64,000 bases of DNA from Channa striata (Eukaryota > Chordata > Actinopteri > Anabantiformes > Channidae): contig CM065170.1 in NCBI GenBank assembly GCA_033026295.1, positions 8,007,540 through 8,071,539 of the forward strand, written 5' to 3'. Both the position numbers and the translations under genes were made by a program. Positions 50,122 to 60,791 of this stretch are shown here, one piece after another (the stretch's first letter is position 1; each line of letters starts with the position of its first letter). The notes beneath the pieces are model-generated. The model made no database searches and was not told the DNA's origin. It saw nothing but the letters and a program-made list of their open reading frames with translations.

Positions 50122-51846
50122 CTTTCCCACCAGTTCAGCACAACATCCTGTGAGTCCACAATAAAGTCGCCTTAGCAAAGGGCGTCAGATGAGAAATGCC
50201 TCTCCTCATCCTCCATCGTTCCCACTTTAAAGCCACTTGACAGGAGCGTAAAAAGGCGGTTGAACGGGGGAGCGAGGAGCCCGGAGCAGGGAGGACGCCA
50301 CTGCTCTTTGTCTGCAGCAGAGCAAGTCGAAATCAAGGCCTCGGAAACCAAATCGGCTCAGGATCCACATCACGCAAGATAAGTGCAAATATTAAAAGCG
50401 TGTTGGGGTTTCCATAAACTGGATGATCACATGCATCGATGCAACAACTGCGAGGAGCCTCCCGGAACCGAACCCGGGGGCGAGTGAGCACAGTGGGACT
50501 CGTTCGAAACGTGCGTTCCGACATGTTGGCTGTCTGGATCTCTGCTGTCCACAAGGACCAAGTGTGAAACTAACCGTGTCATGGCCACACGACGCTTCTT
50601 CCTTTGCCTTTGCAGTGCGGAGGGGGGGGGGAGAAAGGGGAGGGATGGGGGGGCTGGATGCATGTGGCTCGAAGAGGAAACGTATAGTGTGTGTGTGTGT
50701 GTGTGTGTTTTGTGATTACACCGTAACAAAACATCCGGAGGAGAAGCTACAATGTAACTAACCGGCTGCAGCGGCCCGCGGCTTCCACGACCTTCCGCCG
50801 ACAGACACACAAAATTAAAAAGCAAAATTCATCAACGTTCGCGTTGCACGTTCCTCAGCGCAGATGTTCGTCCCCTCCTGCGGTTTGTGTGTATTTGTTC
50901 ATTTATTCGCCTGAAACTTACTTGGTGGACGAAAACATCCAGGGGGGGGTCGACGGGGCTCCCTTCGCTGCTGGTCATGGAGATAAATCCGAAGCCCATC
51001 CGGACGTTGAACCACTTGCAGATGCCCGATCCCGACAGGATCTGAGGTCGAGTCCGGTCCTCCTGCTCGGTGGACTTGGCGGCGTCTTCTCCGCCACCTT
51101 TACCCGGCCCTCCTGAAACAAGGGCGCACACACGGAGCAAGTTAGAACGCTTTCATTATGTTACAGCTTCACAGGGACACACCGCCGGATAATCTAGACT
51201 TTTATGGAGAAAGACAAAAAACTTCCAGAAACGTGGGGGGAATCCCCCTTCCACTTGCACACACGGGCTTATGCGAAGTTCAAGGCCGGTAGAAATTTCC
51301 TACACTTGTGTTTTCGCAGCCCGCGGACGCGTGGTGCTGCGGTCCCGTGTGCACCGACACAAACATTCCCCCCTCGGAAAAGTTGCTCGTTACTCTGACA
51401 GATGCCTGGCCGGGCTTCGTGCACAGACATGCTCAGTCGGTGGAACTTGTGGAGGATCTTTCTTTTTTTTTTTCTTTTCTTTCTCTTTCTCCCGTGCATC
51501 TACTCCTGTTTTTTTGGGGGAGAGACTTGTCGGCTCTCTGATCCAAAAGGCAGGTGTACACATGGTTCCTCCGAGCTGTGCGAGTGGGCAGGAAAGCGTG
51601 TGAACGCTCCCGACAATGCACAGGATTCACGCGGCGGAACACGGTTCCGTCCGCGGCGGGCGATCGGCAGGGGCGGCTCGGATCTCTTTCTTACGGTTTG
51701 GAACAATAATCACGTTGCACCTTGCCCCCGCCCTCCTCGCGCGAGCAGACAGGGAGGGGGGGAAAAAAAAAAAACAACAACAACAAAAAAAAAAAAACTA
51801 AGAGCAGAAAAATAGAAAATAATTGGAGAGAATAACCTTCGGCCAT
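37645..51846 (-). CDS. lin28b: lin28b, RNA-binding inhibitor of let-7 maturation, complete coding sequence in four exons
   Basis: LIN28 proteins bind let-7 precursors and block their processing, keeping cells in an early developmental state. Joining 51846-51837, 51112-50922, 41045-40858 and 37963-37645 on the minus strand gives 235 aa (human LIN28B 250). Residues about 33-104 are the cold-shock domain (RNP1 GFGFI, RNP2 VFVHQ). Two CCHC zinc knuckles follow: C131, C134, H139, C144 and C153, C156, H161, C166. The linker GSERRPKGK and basic QKRKPKGDR are typical. The MAEG start, the adjacent prep gene and the basic C-terminal tail (RTQRWKKS) indicate lin28b rather than lin28a. The acidic, Pro/Ser-rich C-terminus is poorly conserved, as is usual. 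All splice phases fit. Confidence 0.96.
37964..40857 (-). other. lin28b: lin28b intron 3
   Basis: 2894 nt. AT-rich at 38440-39220. A GC- and CpG-rich island at 40440-40700 is open for 86 codons on the sense strand (see findings). A 13 of 14 CTCF-type motif lies at 39399-39412. Otherwise nothing recognised. Confidence 0.75.
40858..41045 (-). CDS. lin28b: lin28b exon 3, end of cold-shock domain and basic linker
   Basis: 188 nt, phase 0 to 2. Encodes SKLVMEGFRSLKEGEQVEF through RVTGPGGGPCAGSERRPKGK and QKRKPKGD plus a split Arg. The RPKGK and KRKPKG basic patches are the nuclear/nucleolar localisation region of LIN28B. Acceptor ctctccctacag, donor gtgagt. Confidence 0.97.
44921..44949. repeat. 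(TG)14 microsatellite
   Basis: In lin28b intron 2. Confidence 0.97.
45426..45452. repeat. (CA)13 microsatellite
   Basis: In lin28b intron 2. Confidence 0.97.
47187..47360. repeat. cluster of short CA tracts
   Basis: Three or more CA runs (about 47189-47210, 47237-47256, 47334-47360) within 175 bp of lin28b intron 2. Confidence 0.95.
47762..47923. repeat. CT/CA compound microsatellites
   Basis: (CT)n then (CA)n at 47762-47799, and (CA)n then (CT)n at 47890-47923, in lin28b intron 2. Confidence 0.95.
48342..48720. mobile_element. degraded hAT-type non-autonomous DNA transposon fragment
   Basis: The stretch gctgcaactggttgattcat, the later ttttcaagcagaaatgctaaacc and the end ttccagcccca resemble a repeat family common in teleosts whose ends read as complementary gctgcaact and agttgcagc. 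It carries an (AAT)7 run at 48580-48600 and no coding capacity. Recognition is from memory, so the family call is tentative. Confidence 0.5.
48895..48927. promoter_or_regulatory. lin28b: octamer (POU factor) motif and a reverse near-octamer in lin28b intron 2
   Basis: atgcaaat at 48895-48902 is the exact POU octamer; ttttgcat at 48920-48927 is a 7 of 8 match in reverse. They lie in a complex, repeat-free stretch (48840-49060). Confidence 0.35.
50085..50119. repeat. (CA)17 microsatellite
   Basis: In lin28b intron 2, 800 bp from exon 2. Confidence 0.97.
50922..51112 (-). CDS. lin28b: lin28b exon 2, N-terminal region and most of the cold-shock domain
   Basis: 191 nt, phase 1 to 0. Encodes GPGKGGGEDAAK and the acidic N-terminus, then ICKWFNVRMGFGFISM and ends DVFVHQ at a gtaagt donor. 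The aromatic residues of RNP1 and RNP2 that stack on single-stranded RNA are all present. Confidence 0.96.
51113..51836 (-). other. lin28b: lin28b intron 1
   Basis: 724 nt, GC-rich with clustered CpG at 51295-51355 and 51628-51680, and A-rich runs at 51763-51797. Ends in a cttgtttcag acceptor on the minus strand. Confidence 0.8.
51837..51846 (-). CDS. lin28b: lin28b first coding exon (MAEG)
   Basis: Only ten coding bases, ATGGCCGAAG, in a strong Kozak context (aaacATGG), followed by a weak donor (gttatt). MAEG equals the start of human LIN28B. It joins in phase 1 to the exon at 51112. The 5'UTR lies above 51846 in CpG-containing sequence flanked by CT tracts. Confidence 0.85.
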
Positions 51847-52200
51847 GTTTCCCCGCGGACCCTCTGCGCCCAAGTTGCGATAGAGAAGCTTCCTCTGCGA
51901 AAACGGGCTGCGGTAGTCACCATTAATCCGACATCCTCGATCCCATCGGTCACCAATTTCGCTCGCATGGTACGGCGTGCTTTCTGCCTTTTGATATTTT
52001 TGTCATGTCTCTCTCTCTTCCCTTCGATCCCTTCCTCACTCACACCACCTCTGTGCCGCTCTCCCTCTCCCCCTTTCTCTCTCTCTCTCTCTCGCCGCCT
52101 CTCTCTCTCTCTCTCTCTCTCTCGCTCTCTCTCTCTCTCCCTCCTTCGCTCTCATTCGCTCTCGAGCTGGCTGTGCCCGTTCCCGTAGTGAGAACACGTG
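51847..52200 (-). promoter_or_regulatory. lin28b: lin28b 5'UTR/promoter region
   Basis: Sequence just above the MAEG start is CpG-containing up to about 51970 and then a long CT-rich tract (52052-52146 on the plus strand, purine on the sense strand). A CpG-dense block also lies in intron 1 (51295-51355 and 51628-51680). No TATA box was seen. The transcription start cannot be placed by eye. Confidence 0.4.
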
Positions 52201-52674
52201 ACTTTGTCAATTACATGCTTTCTTACTGCTAATTTTTAATTTTTATTTTTTGCAATGCGATTTAAGGGAGGAAAGGGATCGGACTCGCGACCACCACCCC
52301 CCCACCTCCAGCCCTTGTTTGTATTATAAAACATATTCACTGCGGCAGTAATAGACTATAAAGTGGTACAGTGTGCTGCACGTACCAGGCTACTGCATCA
52401 TTAGTCCCCTGCTATAGGCACATAAGGCTATTATGCAATGAGATTTGATTACATGGAATTAAATTCATTTTTTATGAAGCGTGTGGAGTAATTGGGTGAC
52501 CATAGTAACAGAAAAAAATGAAGTAAAACATGACAATAACGATCATGCACTTAGAAGAACTAATGATTAAGTTACATAGATGAGTGGGGGGAATCTGCAT
52601 GGGCTGACAGGTTGGTTTCTAGTCCTGATTGTAGATGATTTCTGCACTGTAAAGTGTGAAAATATGAATCTATG

Positions 52675-52675
<1 letters not shown>

Positions 52676-52707
<32 letters not shown>
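52676..52707. repeat. (TG)16 microsatellite
   Basis: Upstream of the canonical lin28b start. Confidence 0.97.
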
Positions 52708-52709
<2 letters not shown>

Positions 52710-54378
52710 TCAGTGAACTGGAACAAACAATGAGCACATCTATAAATGTACATAACCAACTATGTGTGAGTTCCCTGTCATGAAAACCCTTCATAGTGCA
52801 TAGATAAGGTGGAGATGTGTTTACTTACAAATAAACATACAGCCATTTGTCCAAATGTTTGCCCTTTATTACCTCAGACTTTCACCCAGACCTATAAAAA
52901 TTGTGCTTTTTTTTTTAAAGCATGGTTTTAAATTTCACTTGAACAAACCCATCTCTTTGTTACAGAAATAACAACCAAACATGCAGCCTGAGCAGCCACG
53001 ATTTCCTTTTACCTAAAACCAAGAATAACTTGTAAACAATACGGAATTAAGCACGGGGGTAATTTTCTTTGCCTTCTGTGCGTGGACATGTTGTTTTTTG
53101 AGCTCGTGTTCCTAACATACGACCAGTTACCTCCCAGCATCATAGTGGGCACCAGAGGAGAAGCTGAACTCACAGCTTTGGAATGTGACGAGAAAACCCA
53201 GGAAAACAAACCTGAAAACCGATGTGTTCAGTTCAATCTTCACTTATTATTAGGACATCAATCCTCCGGTTACACATACATTGTTCAGAAGCATTGGATG
53301 TGAAGTGTGCAAAATAAAGTAATGATTAAAGGCAGAAAGCTTCAATTAATGATTAAAAAAAACTGCTAATTTATTCTTTAAAAAAATACAATGTTAAATA
53401 CAGCATAGTTTACCTCTCTTCAAGTGATCTTTTATCTCAAACTAGCAACCTAAACTGTGTTAGTTGGACTGTGTTTATGCTAATTAATTAAATCATTAAT
53501 TTAATCAATTGTGTGTCTGGAACATCTCCACATATGGGAAAATTCGATAGGATCAAGTAGGTTCAAACTCCACAACAAATAAATCTTGCTGCATATTTCT
53601 GTCACTGTATTGTATTTACTAACGTGGAACAAACGCTGTAGGGAAGAACTCAGGACCACACAGCCAAAAGCCTCGAAAGTAGAACAATCACTGAGCAACT
53701 TCACAGCTAATCTCAAATCTACCCTGGTGGTGGGGACGTTTCTCAAGGGGGTTATTCGTGGGTATGAGGAAAGTGGAAAAACACGTTGGGAGTAATGAAA
53801 CAACAACAAGCCCATCTCCACCCACAAGAGCTAAAGAACCCACCCTCCGGAATTCACGAGCTTTGCCCCCACCCCCAATCCATCCAACCCCAGCCCCCCA
53901 CGCAAAGGCCTGTTTTTGAAGATGCTTGTAAAGGAGGCCTCCACAGTGGCCATAGAATTACTGTTTGGGTCACAGGGTTGGATACCAGTGTCAGATGTTA
54001 TCCACTCACTCATATCCTGACAGGACCTTTCTGATGAGGGAAGGCGAGTGGAAATCACCGTAGTGCAGCTCACGGACATGTTTGCAAGTTAATGACAAGG
54101 AATAATTTAGATATGGAGGCTCTGGGTGTTAGCGACAGGAAGCAACTGAAACACTAAAACAGAGACTAGTGGAGACTTGCAGACACCTACTCTCAATGAG
54201 AATACATATTAGCATGAGGAAAAAATACAGAATAAACATCTCAAACTCATGTTGTGTAAGAACAACAAAGTTTACTGAAAGCTTCTGGTCCGAACATCTG
54301 TTATTGTTTTAGAGTTTACCATAAGTGAAAGTTACACTTCAGCTACTCTTTAATTTACCTTTATACAATTAAATATTG

Positions 54379-54484
54379 TAGATTTGTATTTTTTCCAGAT
54401 TAATAAAGGTTATCCTAACCTTTATTAATCTATCCTAACCTTTATTAATCTGGAAAAATTACAAATCTAGATTAATAAAGGTTA
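54379..54484. repeat. complex palindrome: 34-bp inverted repeat plus nested 16-mers in four alternating copies
   Basis: Arms 54379-54412 and 54436-54469 are complementary with one mismatch in 34. The 16-mer agattaataaaggtta occurs forward at 54397-54412 and 54469-54484 and inverted at 54416-54431 and 54436-54451. The inverted pair lies within a perfect 20-bp tandem duplication (54411-54430, 54431-54450). Capable of cruciform or alternative hairpin folding. Confidence 0.9.
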
Positions 54485-56758
54485 GGATTTCAAGACAGCA
54501 CTTTTTCGTTACATACACAATTTATTTCCTGTATCTAAAATTCCTTCTTTTGTTGGTTTTGTTAAAATAAGATGCAGTGATTCTACAACTGTAATTCAAT
54601 ATTTTTTAATTAGTGAACATGTGAATTGGACTGATTTTGTTTTCATTATTATTATTATTGTGTGATGCATTTTCCAAGGACACCAATATACAAAAATAAG
54701 CAGGTCCTGCCTCCTACACAATGTACCGTCCCATATTTTAATGAACAACACATCCTGCCCACTTTTCCATCTTTGAACATCAATTTTGCCACCTTGAAAA
54801 CACTATAGTTAAAAAGTCTTTCTTCTCTTCACTGGAAGTCCAAAGTATTCCAGACTCATTCTCAGGCATTAAATCAAAAATATTAATTTTTAAAATTAAA
54901 TCCTGATATCTGCGACAATACAAAAGAGTGTTTAATTCATTCATACAGCTCACAAAGATCACGTCACATGTCTTTCTCCTGGATGATTTTAAATGTACCA
55001 ACTTCCAGGCCAGTTATACTTTTTGTTTCTGCTCAATAATGTTTCTTAAAATCTACAAAGCTACTGTGAGTTAAACTTCAATGTTCAACAGTCTCTGCAA
55101 CGGGATAGGTTTGCAATTTGTGAAGAAAGAGAACTTTTCTTATGAAGTGTATTAACTTAAAATTGTAAAGTAACGGATTTGGCCTTTTTGAAACAGACTT
55201 TTGTAGGAGTTATTTTTGATAACCTCATCCTGACTGACTGTAATTAATATTATCATGGAGGTACTACATAGTAGAAACAAATAATAAAAATATACAAAAA
55301 AATAATAAAGTGCATTTTGTAACTTCTGTCACTAATCTAGGAAATGTGGACTGACTTTTGCTAAACAAACATAAATCTGTGTTAGGATTAAATTCAGATT
55401 TGGAAAGTGTAGACATTGTTTTCTTTTGTCAGGTTTATTTTCAGGGTTCAGAATATTAATTAATTAATATGAAATGACAATTAAATTGTCTTTTACTTCT
55501 CTGCAGCCAGTGTGTCTACAAAAAAAGAACATTAGAAGCTAAAAACATCACTTCAAACCCCTTTAAATGAACCTGCATGTAGGTCTGCTAGTGAAATCTA
55601 ACAGGAAACCAAAGATTATCTTGACCTGGTACAGACTTTTATTGACCTCTACATATTAATTTTAAAACCAAAATCAAACTCTTGTTCACCAGCTATTATC
55701 AGCTCCTTAAAGCCCATGAGGAAACTCACTGTGCATGTGCAAAATGAACTGACCAAACAAAATTATTGTGCACATTTAACCTGGTAAGAACAAGGAGATT
55801 CCTGAGCTGTTTGAATACCAACTTTTCTGTGCAAACTTTGGACTCCCTCACCCCAGCTAACCTCACCCAACCCCCACTCCTCACCATGTAGGCTCCCAGA
55901 GGAAATTTGACTTTACCCTGCATTGCTGTCAAAGCAGTTCAAAGGGTTCGGCGAGTTCGTCTCACTCTTTCCTCCTTTCTTTTTAAGTGATGAGACTGTA
56001 TTTTGTCGTTTACTTCATGCATTCCTGCCACCAATCTTCACCTTTTTATATCCTCTACAGGGAAGTGTAAACAGTGTTGGCAAAGCAGGTCATCCACTCT
56101 AATCTGGGGTCATTTTACAGGAGCTACAGAGTTTGACCATTTAAAACATTTTACAAGCACAAGGTGATTCTTTTAATAATTGTATAATCCCTTTCAAAAG
56201 GTGAACTTCTGCAAATTGTACAGTTCAGAGTTTTAATTCACATGCCTGGAGCATTTGTGTCTCATTCTGTACAAACATAAACGAAGCTTTTACATTTTAT
56301 GCAATTGCTTTTAATAGAATATATTCAGATTTCGTTTAGAAATATTTTGAATCAACGAAAAAAAAAGCACAAATCTCACAGAAGCAGCATGTGATTCATA
56401 CATGACCACAGACTGATCCAAAAGCTGGTTAAGACATGTTCTTCATTGTGTGGCTTCATTTAACAAAATCCAGCAAATAGTTCCTCTGAAATCACACTCA
56501 ATATTTATATCAAAACTGATAAACGGTTTTACAAGACACATTTATTCCAACACATTTTCACTGAGTGTGAGGAATATTTATTAGCACTTCTTAATCCCAG
56601 CACACGAAATTTCCATCTAGTTGCATGTTGGCAAGAACGAGAAAATTCACCAAAAGAATGTTTTTGGGGTGAATCCCGTCATCCTGGCTGCTTTTCATTC
56701 CGACAAAGTCTCCTGTAGGAGGAGTAAACAGGGGGAAAATATCTGAATGAAATATCGG

Positions 56759-56817
56759 TGACGTCAGAGCGGAGGGGGAGGACAGAGAAGAAGCGCCGCA
56801 GCAGCCGGTGCGCCAAA
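56759..56817. promoter_or_regulatory. promoter-like patch with CRE palindrome and E2F-type site
   Basis: A perfect tgacgtca CRE at 56759-56766 and an E2F-type site (gcgccaaa, 56810-56817) flank G-rich, CG-containing sequence. It sits between the two candidate lin28b start exons, with otherwise AT-rich surroundings. Confidence 0.4.
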
Positions 56818-57465
56818 ATCTGCGCACAATTGGACAAAATATCCATTTGGACCAATGCAGCTCCTCCTTTGATTTTTTCGTTTCATTTTTCAGCTGGGAT
56901 TCGACAGGTCAGTGCGGCTTCTGCTTCTTCTCGGGCTCATTATGGTTTAAAAAAAAGTTTTCTAACAAATACCATGATTACTTCTGAAGTAACCTGAGGA
57001 TCGACGCATTTCCTCAAACAGATCGCTGCATTTCCTCATATTTCTTTAATATTCTCACCACGACTTTAAAGTGATCGACAGAGACCTCGTTCTGATCTCA
57101 ATCATTTGTTCAGTTGCTGCTTTTCCGATACTCCTTTTTATTTCCCCCATACATTTGTCTTACACCTATATGCAATTTTTTTTCCCAAAAAAATGATAGG
57201 CTTCAGTTTGTGCATGTGCGAACCTCTTTAGCTCCACGACTTTATTGAATGTGTTTGATAAAAGAAGCGATCCATCATGTTGCAGTGCACGTTGTTAAAA
57301 GCCGGTCATTTCAGGTCAATGAAAAGCAGGTTGTGCAGCTTCACGGGTGGAGGCGGGGTGGGGAAGCATTCAGCCAGCACTGCTGCAGTTACTCTTATTT
57401 ATGGATGTTTAAATTGATCAAAAGAACAGCAGGGTTTTGAATGAAAAAAAAAAAAAACGACTCAC

Positions 57466-57528
57466 CTGCAGGAGAGGAAGCCGACATCCTCCTTTCTGTC
57501 GTGAGCGGATGAGCCCGGTGCCTCTTGG
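57466..57528 (-). CDS. lin28b: candidate alternative upstream exon of lin28b (MSASSPAG)
   Basis: The minus strand has an acceptor-like ttttctgcag, then 63 nt containing an ATG (57487-57485) reading MSASSPAG, then a consensus donor gtgagt. The exon ends in phase 1, exactly as the MAEG exon does, so it would splice in frame to exon 2 (GPGKGGGED). The whole 63-nt exon is also open in that frame upstream of the ATG. The donor is much closer to consensus than that of the MAEG exon. Mammalian LIN28B has a reported upstream-promoter isoform with an extended N-terminus. Not proven without transcripts. Confidence 0.45.
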
Positions 57529-59242
57529 CTGCAGAAAATGAGGTGAAACGTAGAGTTGAACCTGCTTGGACCATGAGCCTGCCGATGCTCTAGTTTGAAT
57601 TACATGTTTAGACTGACTTTAACCTGCATGAAGCCAAGTGACCGACTGGAATCAAAGAGATTTTCCATGGATGAATATTTTATAGTGACACTGTAACATA
57701 AGCTGCAGCAACGTGAGGGCCAGGCAGATTTGTTTTAAATGTGCCTCAGTGAACCAACAGATTGTTGGGAGCATGTGGTGCAGATCTGCAAAATCATCTG
57801 CAAAAAGATCCATGGATGGAGGGGATTTTTTTTCAATTCGGCTCCCAATATTTCACAAAAGGCTCCTTCTGAGCTCGAACGCCATGTCGCTCAATATACT
57901 TGTCTTAATCATTTAGCATTGAAAAGTAAGCCCTCCTAAAGTTGGATCAGTGGGAGCATATTAGCTGCAAAAGGAAGCTCGTGTTTCAAGTTGTCCTCTA
58001 TCCAAGACAATCACTGCATTGGTGCGTTTAAAGCCAGCCTTCTGCGTGTCTCAGAGCTTAATCATCTCTCCTCAAGCCATGCGACATCCATGGCCTCCCC
58101 CCATCAGGCTCCTGAAGCCTTCCCCCACTCTCTCTTGTTGATCCATACTCCACATCCCCCACCCCGCCTGTTTACAAGCAGCATGCAACTATGCAAAAAC
58201 CATGACAAAAAGTGTCTGTTTTGATATCTATTTCAAGACACCACAAGTCATTTGCTCCGACAATCCGACGAAAACACTCAGGTGTCCATCCAACACTCAT
58301 TCTTACCCTTTAAATTTAATTTCTCTTTCTGGAGTGCCAAATCTTTACTGATCTGACATCTGCTTCCAACCCACTCGGCCTTGTGTTCCCACGGAGGAGG
58401 AAAAGTGAACTGACTCCAGATCAGTGATTGGGGGCATGATTAAACTAAAGAACTAGAGACGGGTTGAGATACATAGCGCCATCCATCGGTTCATTGCTGA
58501 GAGTCACCTGAAACAAAGTGAAAAAAGAAATTATAATAAAGGATCTATTTGAGACATAGAGAGAAAGTTGTATTATAACATTACTTTTTAATTTTAACAA
58601 AAAAGTTGTCAAGAGAAGCTGGCAGACCATAACAGGTGTTTTTTTCTTTTACACAAGATAGGCAAAATATATTTTTTAAAAACTTATATTAGTACTATAA
58701 AACTATATTAGTATTATCTCTGTTTATGCTCAGTGAGAGCGTATTTCCGCTAGTGAAAATGACAAATTACGATAAAACATGAACAGTTCTATATCTTTTC
58801 CATTGGTAATTATTTAACTATTACTCTTCCGCCGAGTAGTATAGTCCCTCAGGAAAGGATGAGTAGTGATTTCCGGTTGGCGCATTAATATTTCAGTGCG
58901 GTCACAGGTGAGTGTTTCAGAAAGTCTTATATATTCCTTAAATATGTCAGCGAGATGATTAAAAAAAATAAAAAATTGCTAGTCCGAGACAGTTTGGAAA
59001 AAGAGAATGTTTATGGATCCGTGTTACTTGTGTAAAAATATTTTCTCTTCAAAACATAGACTGGGGCAGAAATTAGTGATGGTGTATAATATTAGAAGTA
59101 TGTAAATACAGAAATGAAGGCAGCCTATTCGTGGTATATAATTCATAAGAATTTTGATGTTTGCTTTTGAAAAGTTTAGAAGCGGAGCAGCTCATCACTG
59201 ATTGTCCACGCGCGGGCCTGAGCGCGTTCACGGAGCCGCCAG

Positions 59243-59256
59243 GCGCCATCTGCTGG
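59243..59256 (-). promoter_or_regulatory. CTCF-type motif next to a CT-rich satellite
   Basis: The minus strand reads ccagcagatggcgc, matching CCASYAGRKGGCRS at all positions. It lies in a short CpG-rich stretch (59205-59260). Confidence 0.5.
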
Positions 59257-59266
59257 TCGCTCTCTC

Positions 59267-59317
<51 letters not shown>

Positions 59318-59522
59318 GTCTGTCTATCTCTCTCTGTCTGTCTTTCTTTCTCTCTCTCTCTGTCTGTCTGTCTGTCTATCTCTCTCTGTCTGTTTCTCTC
59401 TCTCTCTGTCTGTCTCCCTCTCTGTCTATTTGTCTGTCTTTTTTTCTCTCTCTCTCTGTCTGTCTGTTTGTCTCTCTCTCTCTGTCTGTCTCTCTCTCTC
59501 TTTGCCTGTCTCTCTCTCTCTC

Positions 59523-59553
<31 letters not shown>

Positions 59554-59596
59554 GTCTCTCTCTCTCTCTGTCTGTCTCTCTCTCTCTCTCTCTCCC
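59257..59596. repeat. long compound (TC)n/(TGTC)n microsatellite
   Basis: About 340 bp built almost only of tctc and tgtc units. It makes spurious open frames on both strands (Ser/Leu/Cys-rich on plus, Arg/Glu/Asp-rich on minus). Confidence 0.98.
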
Positions 59597-60777
59597 ACAC
59601 ATGCGTCTTCAAATTGCCGCCGTGATTCTGGGCATGTAGTGATGCATGAAGTAAAACTCTATGCATCCATGGTTTCAAGGTGATTAAAAGGAGGATGTTT
59701 TTTTATTAATATCAAACAGATATCAGTGTGCATTTATATTGTGGAGCATATTGTGTTATCAAATGTTTATGACTCTCATTCCACTTTGCATTTTTAGTCT
59801 TGATGCTGCTTATTACCCGTGTTATTCAGAACCTGAATGCACACTGAAGCTGAGGGAACTGTCAAGTTTATGTAACATACGAAGCACATTCATCTTTCTT
59901 TTCTGGCTTTCTTGTGCCAGCAAATTTTACTGTCAAGTCTGAAAATGTAGTTGTTGTTTATCTGGCCTTTGATAGAAATCTAACATTAAATTTGTCTCTA
60001 TTTTCCTAAAAATACAAGAAAAATTATCTGCATCTATCTTTTCCAGAATTGCTTTGAGAAAGACCTACTTTGGGATATAAGTTTTAAGTTATTGTAATAA
60101 TTTGTAAAATTTAGCAGTTTTGTTCTAACCATGTTGAAGCTTGTTTTGTGTGTGTTGATATAAAGATTTTAAGGATCTTGTGGAGAGTTTCCAGTGCCTG
60201 GACACATTCGAAATGCACCGCTACAATGAAATAATTACATCTAGAAAAGATGATTTTGACCTGTTCATATTCGAGTTGCATAGGCATAACAGCCTTTTTT
60301 TGGTTGGTGTGAGATTTTTAGAAAATAGTGTCAAATTGAGTGGACAGTAATGAAATTTTAAGGTGACAAGTCAAGACACAATGAAAAGTTAAACATGTTG
60401 TTTTTTGTACTTTTTTATTGGGTAATATTTTTTATTGATTTTTGTAACAGGACATTAAGTTCAAATTATGTAATAAAACAAAACTGAAGGTTGTGCATTT
60501 TGAAATAAAAATTAAATCCAGCATTTATCAAAATAATCTCCTTTTGCCTTTACTTCTTTACACATTTAATTTACATTCTGCAAACATTTTTGTACAGCAA
60601 AATTCCAAGGAAAAATGTCAAGTTAAAGAAGAAACTTTCAAAAGTCAGCGTGCTATGTATATTTCATGAATAAAATGGGATTTTAGAGAAGGTAATAAGA
60701 CTTTAAAAATTGGGGCCCTTTGTCAGTCCACCCCCATTTTCTGCTCATGCTGCACGTGTTGGCCCTTTCTAGAACGT

Positions 60778-60791
60778 CTGCCCCCTGCTGG
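60778..60791 (-). promoter_or_regulatory. CTCF-type motif near the prep 3' end
   Basis: The minus strand reads ccagcagggggcag, a full match to the CTCF core consensus, in otherwise AT-rich DNA. Confidence 0.55.

Larger units (their letters stand above)
41046..50921 (-). other. lin28b: lin28b intron 2
   Basis: About 9.9 kb, the largest lin28b intron. Contains CA/TG microsatellites at 44921-44949, 45426-45452, 47334-47360, 47775-47799 and 50085-50119, CT runs at 45114-45133 and 47893-47923, a 26-T run at 48207-48232, a probable hAT-type fragment (48342-48720), octamer motifs at 48895-48927 and AT-rich DNA at 42500-43450 and 45800-46850. No further exon recognised. Confidence 0.8.
52201..57465. 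other. DNA between the canonical lin28b start and the candidate upstream exon
   Basis: No gene recognised; BVES and POPDC3, neighbours in humans, are not visible. Contains a (TG)16 run at 52676-52707, a four-arm palindrome at 54379-54484, AT-rich DNA at 54500-55560 and a CRE/E2F promoter-like patch at 56759-56817. The open frames at 53082-53303 and 53501-53827 resemble nothing known to me. Confidence 0.7.

Noticed and set aside
53082..53303. 73-codon open frame on the plus strand upstream of lin28b
   Set aside because: No domain, no conserved motif and no splice context.
56591..56725. Acceptor-like ctcctacag with open frame GDFVGMKSSQDDG on the minus strand
   Set aside because: No family recognised and no partner exon, so not called as coding.
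58445..58510. Minus-strand acceptor-like site followed by a short open frame (VTLSNEPMDG...)
   Set aside because: No matching upstream exon or known protein; could be a UTR exon but nothing in the sequence decides it.
59161..59683. Long open frames on both strands (Ser/Leu-rich and Arg/Glu/Asp-rich)
   Set aside because: They are translations of the TC/TGTC satellite and not genes.
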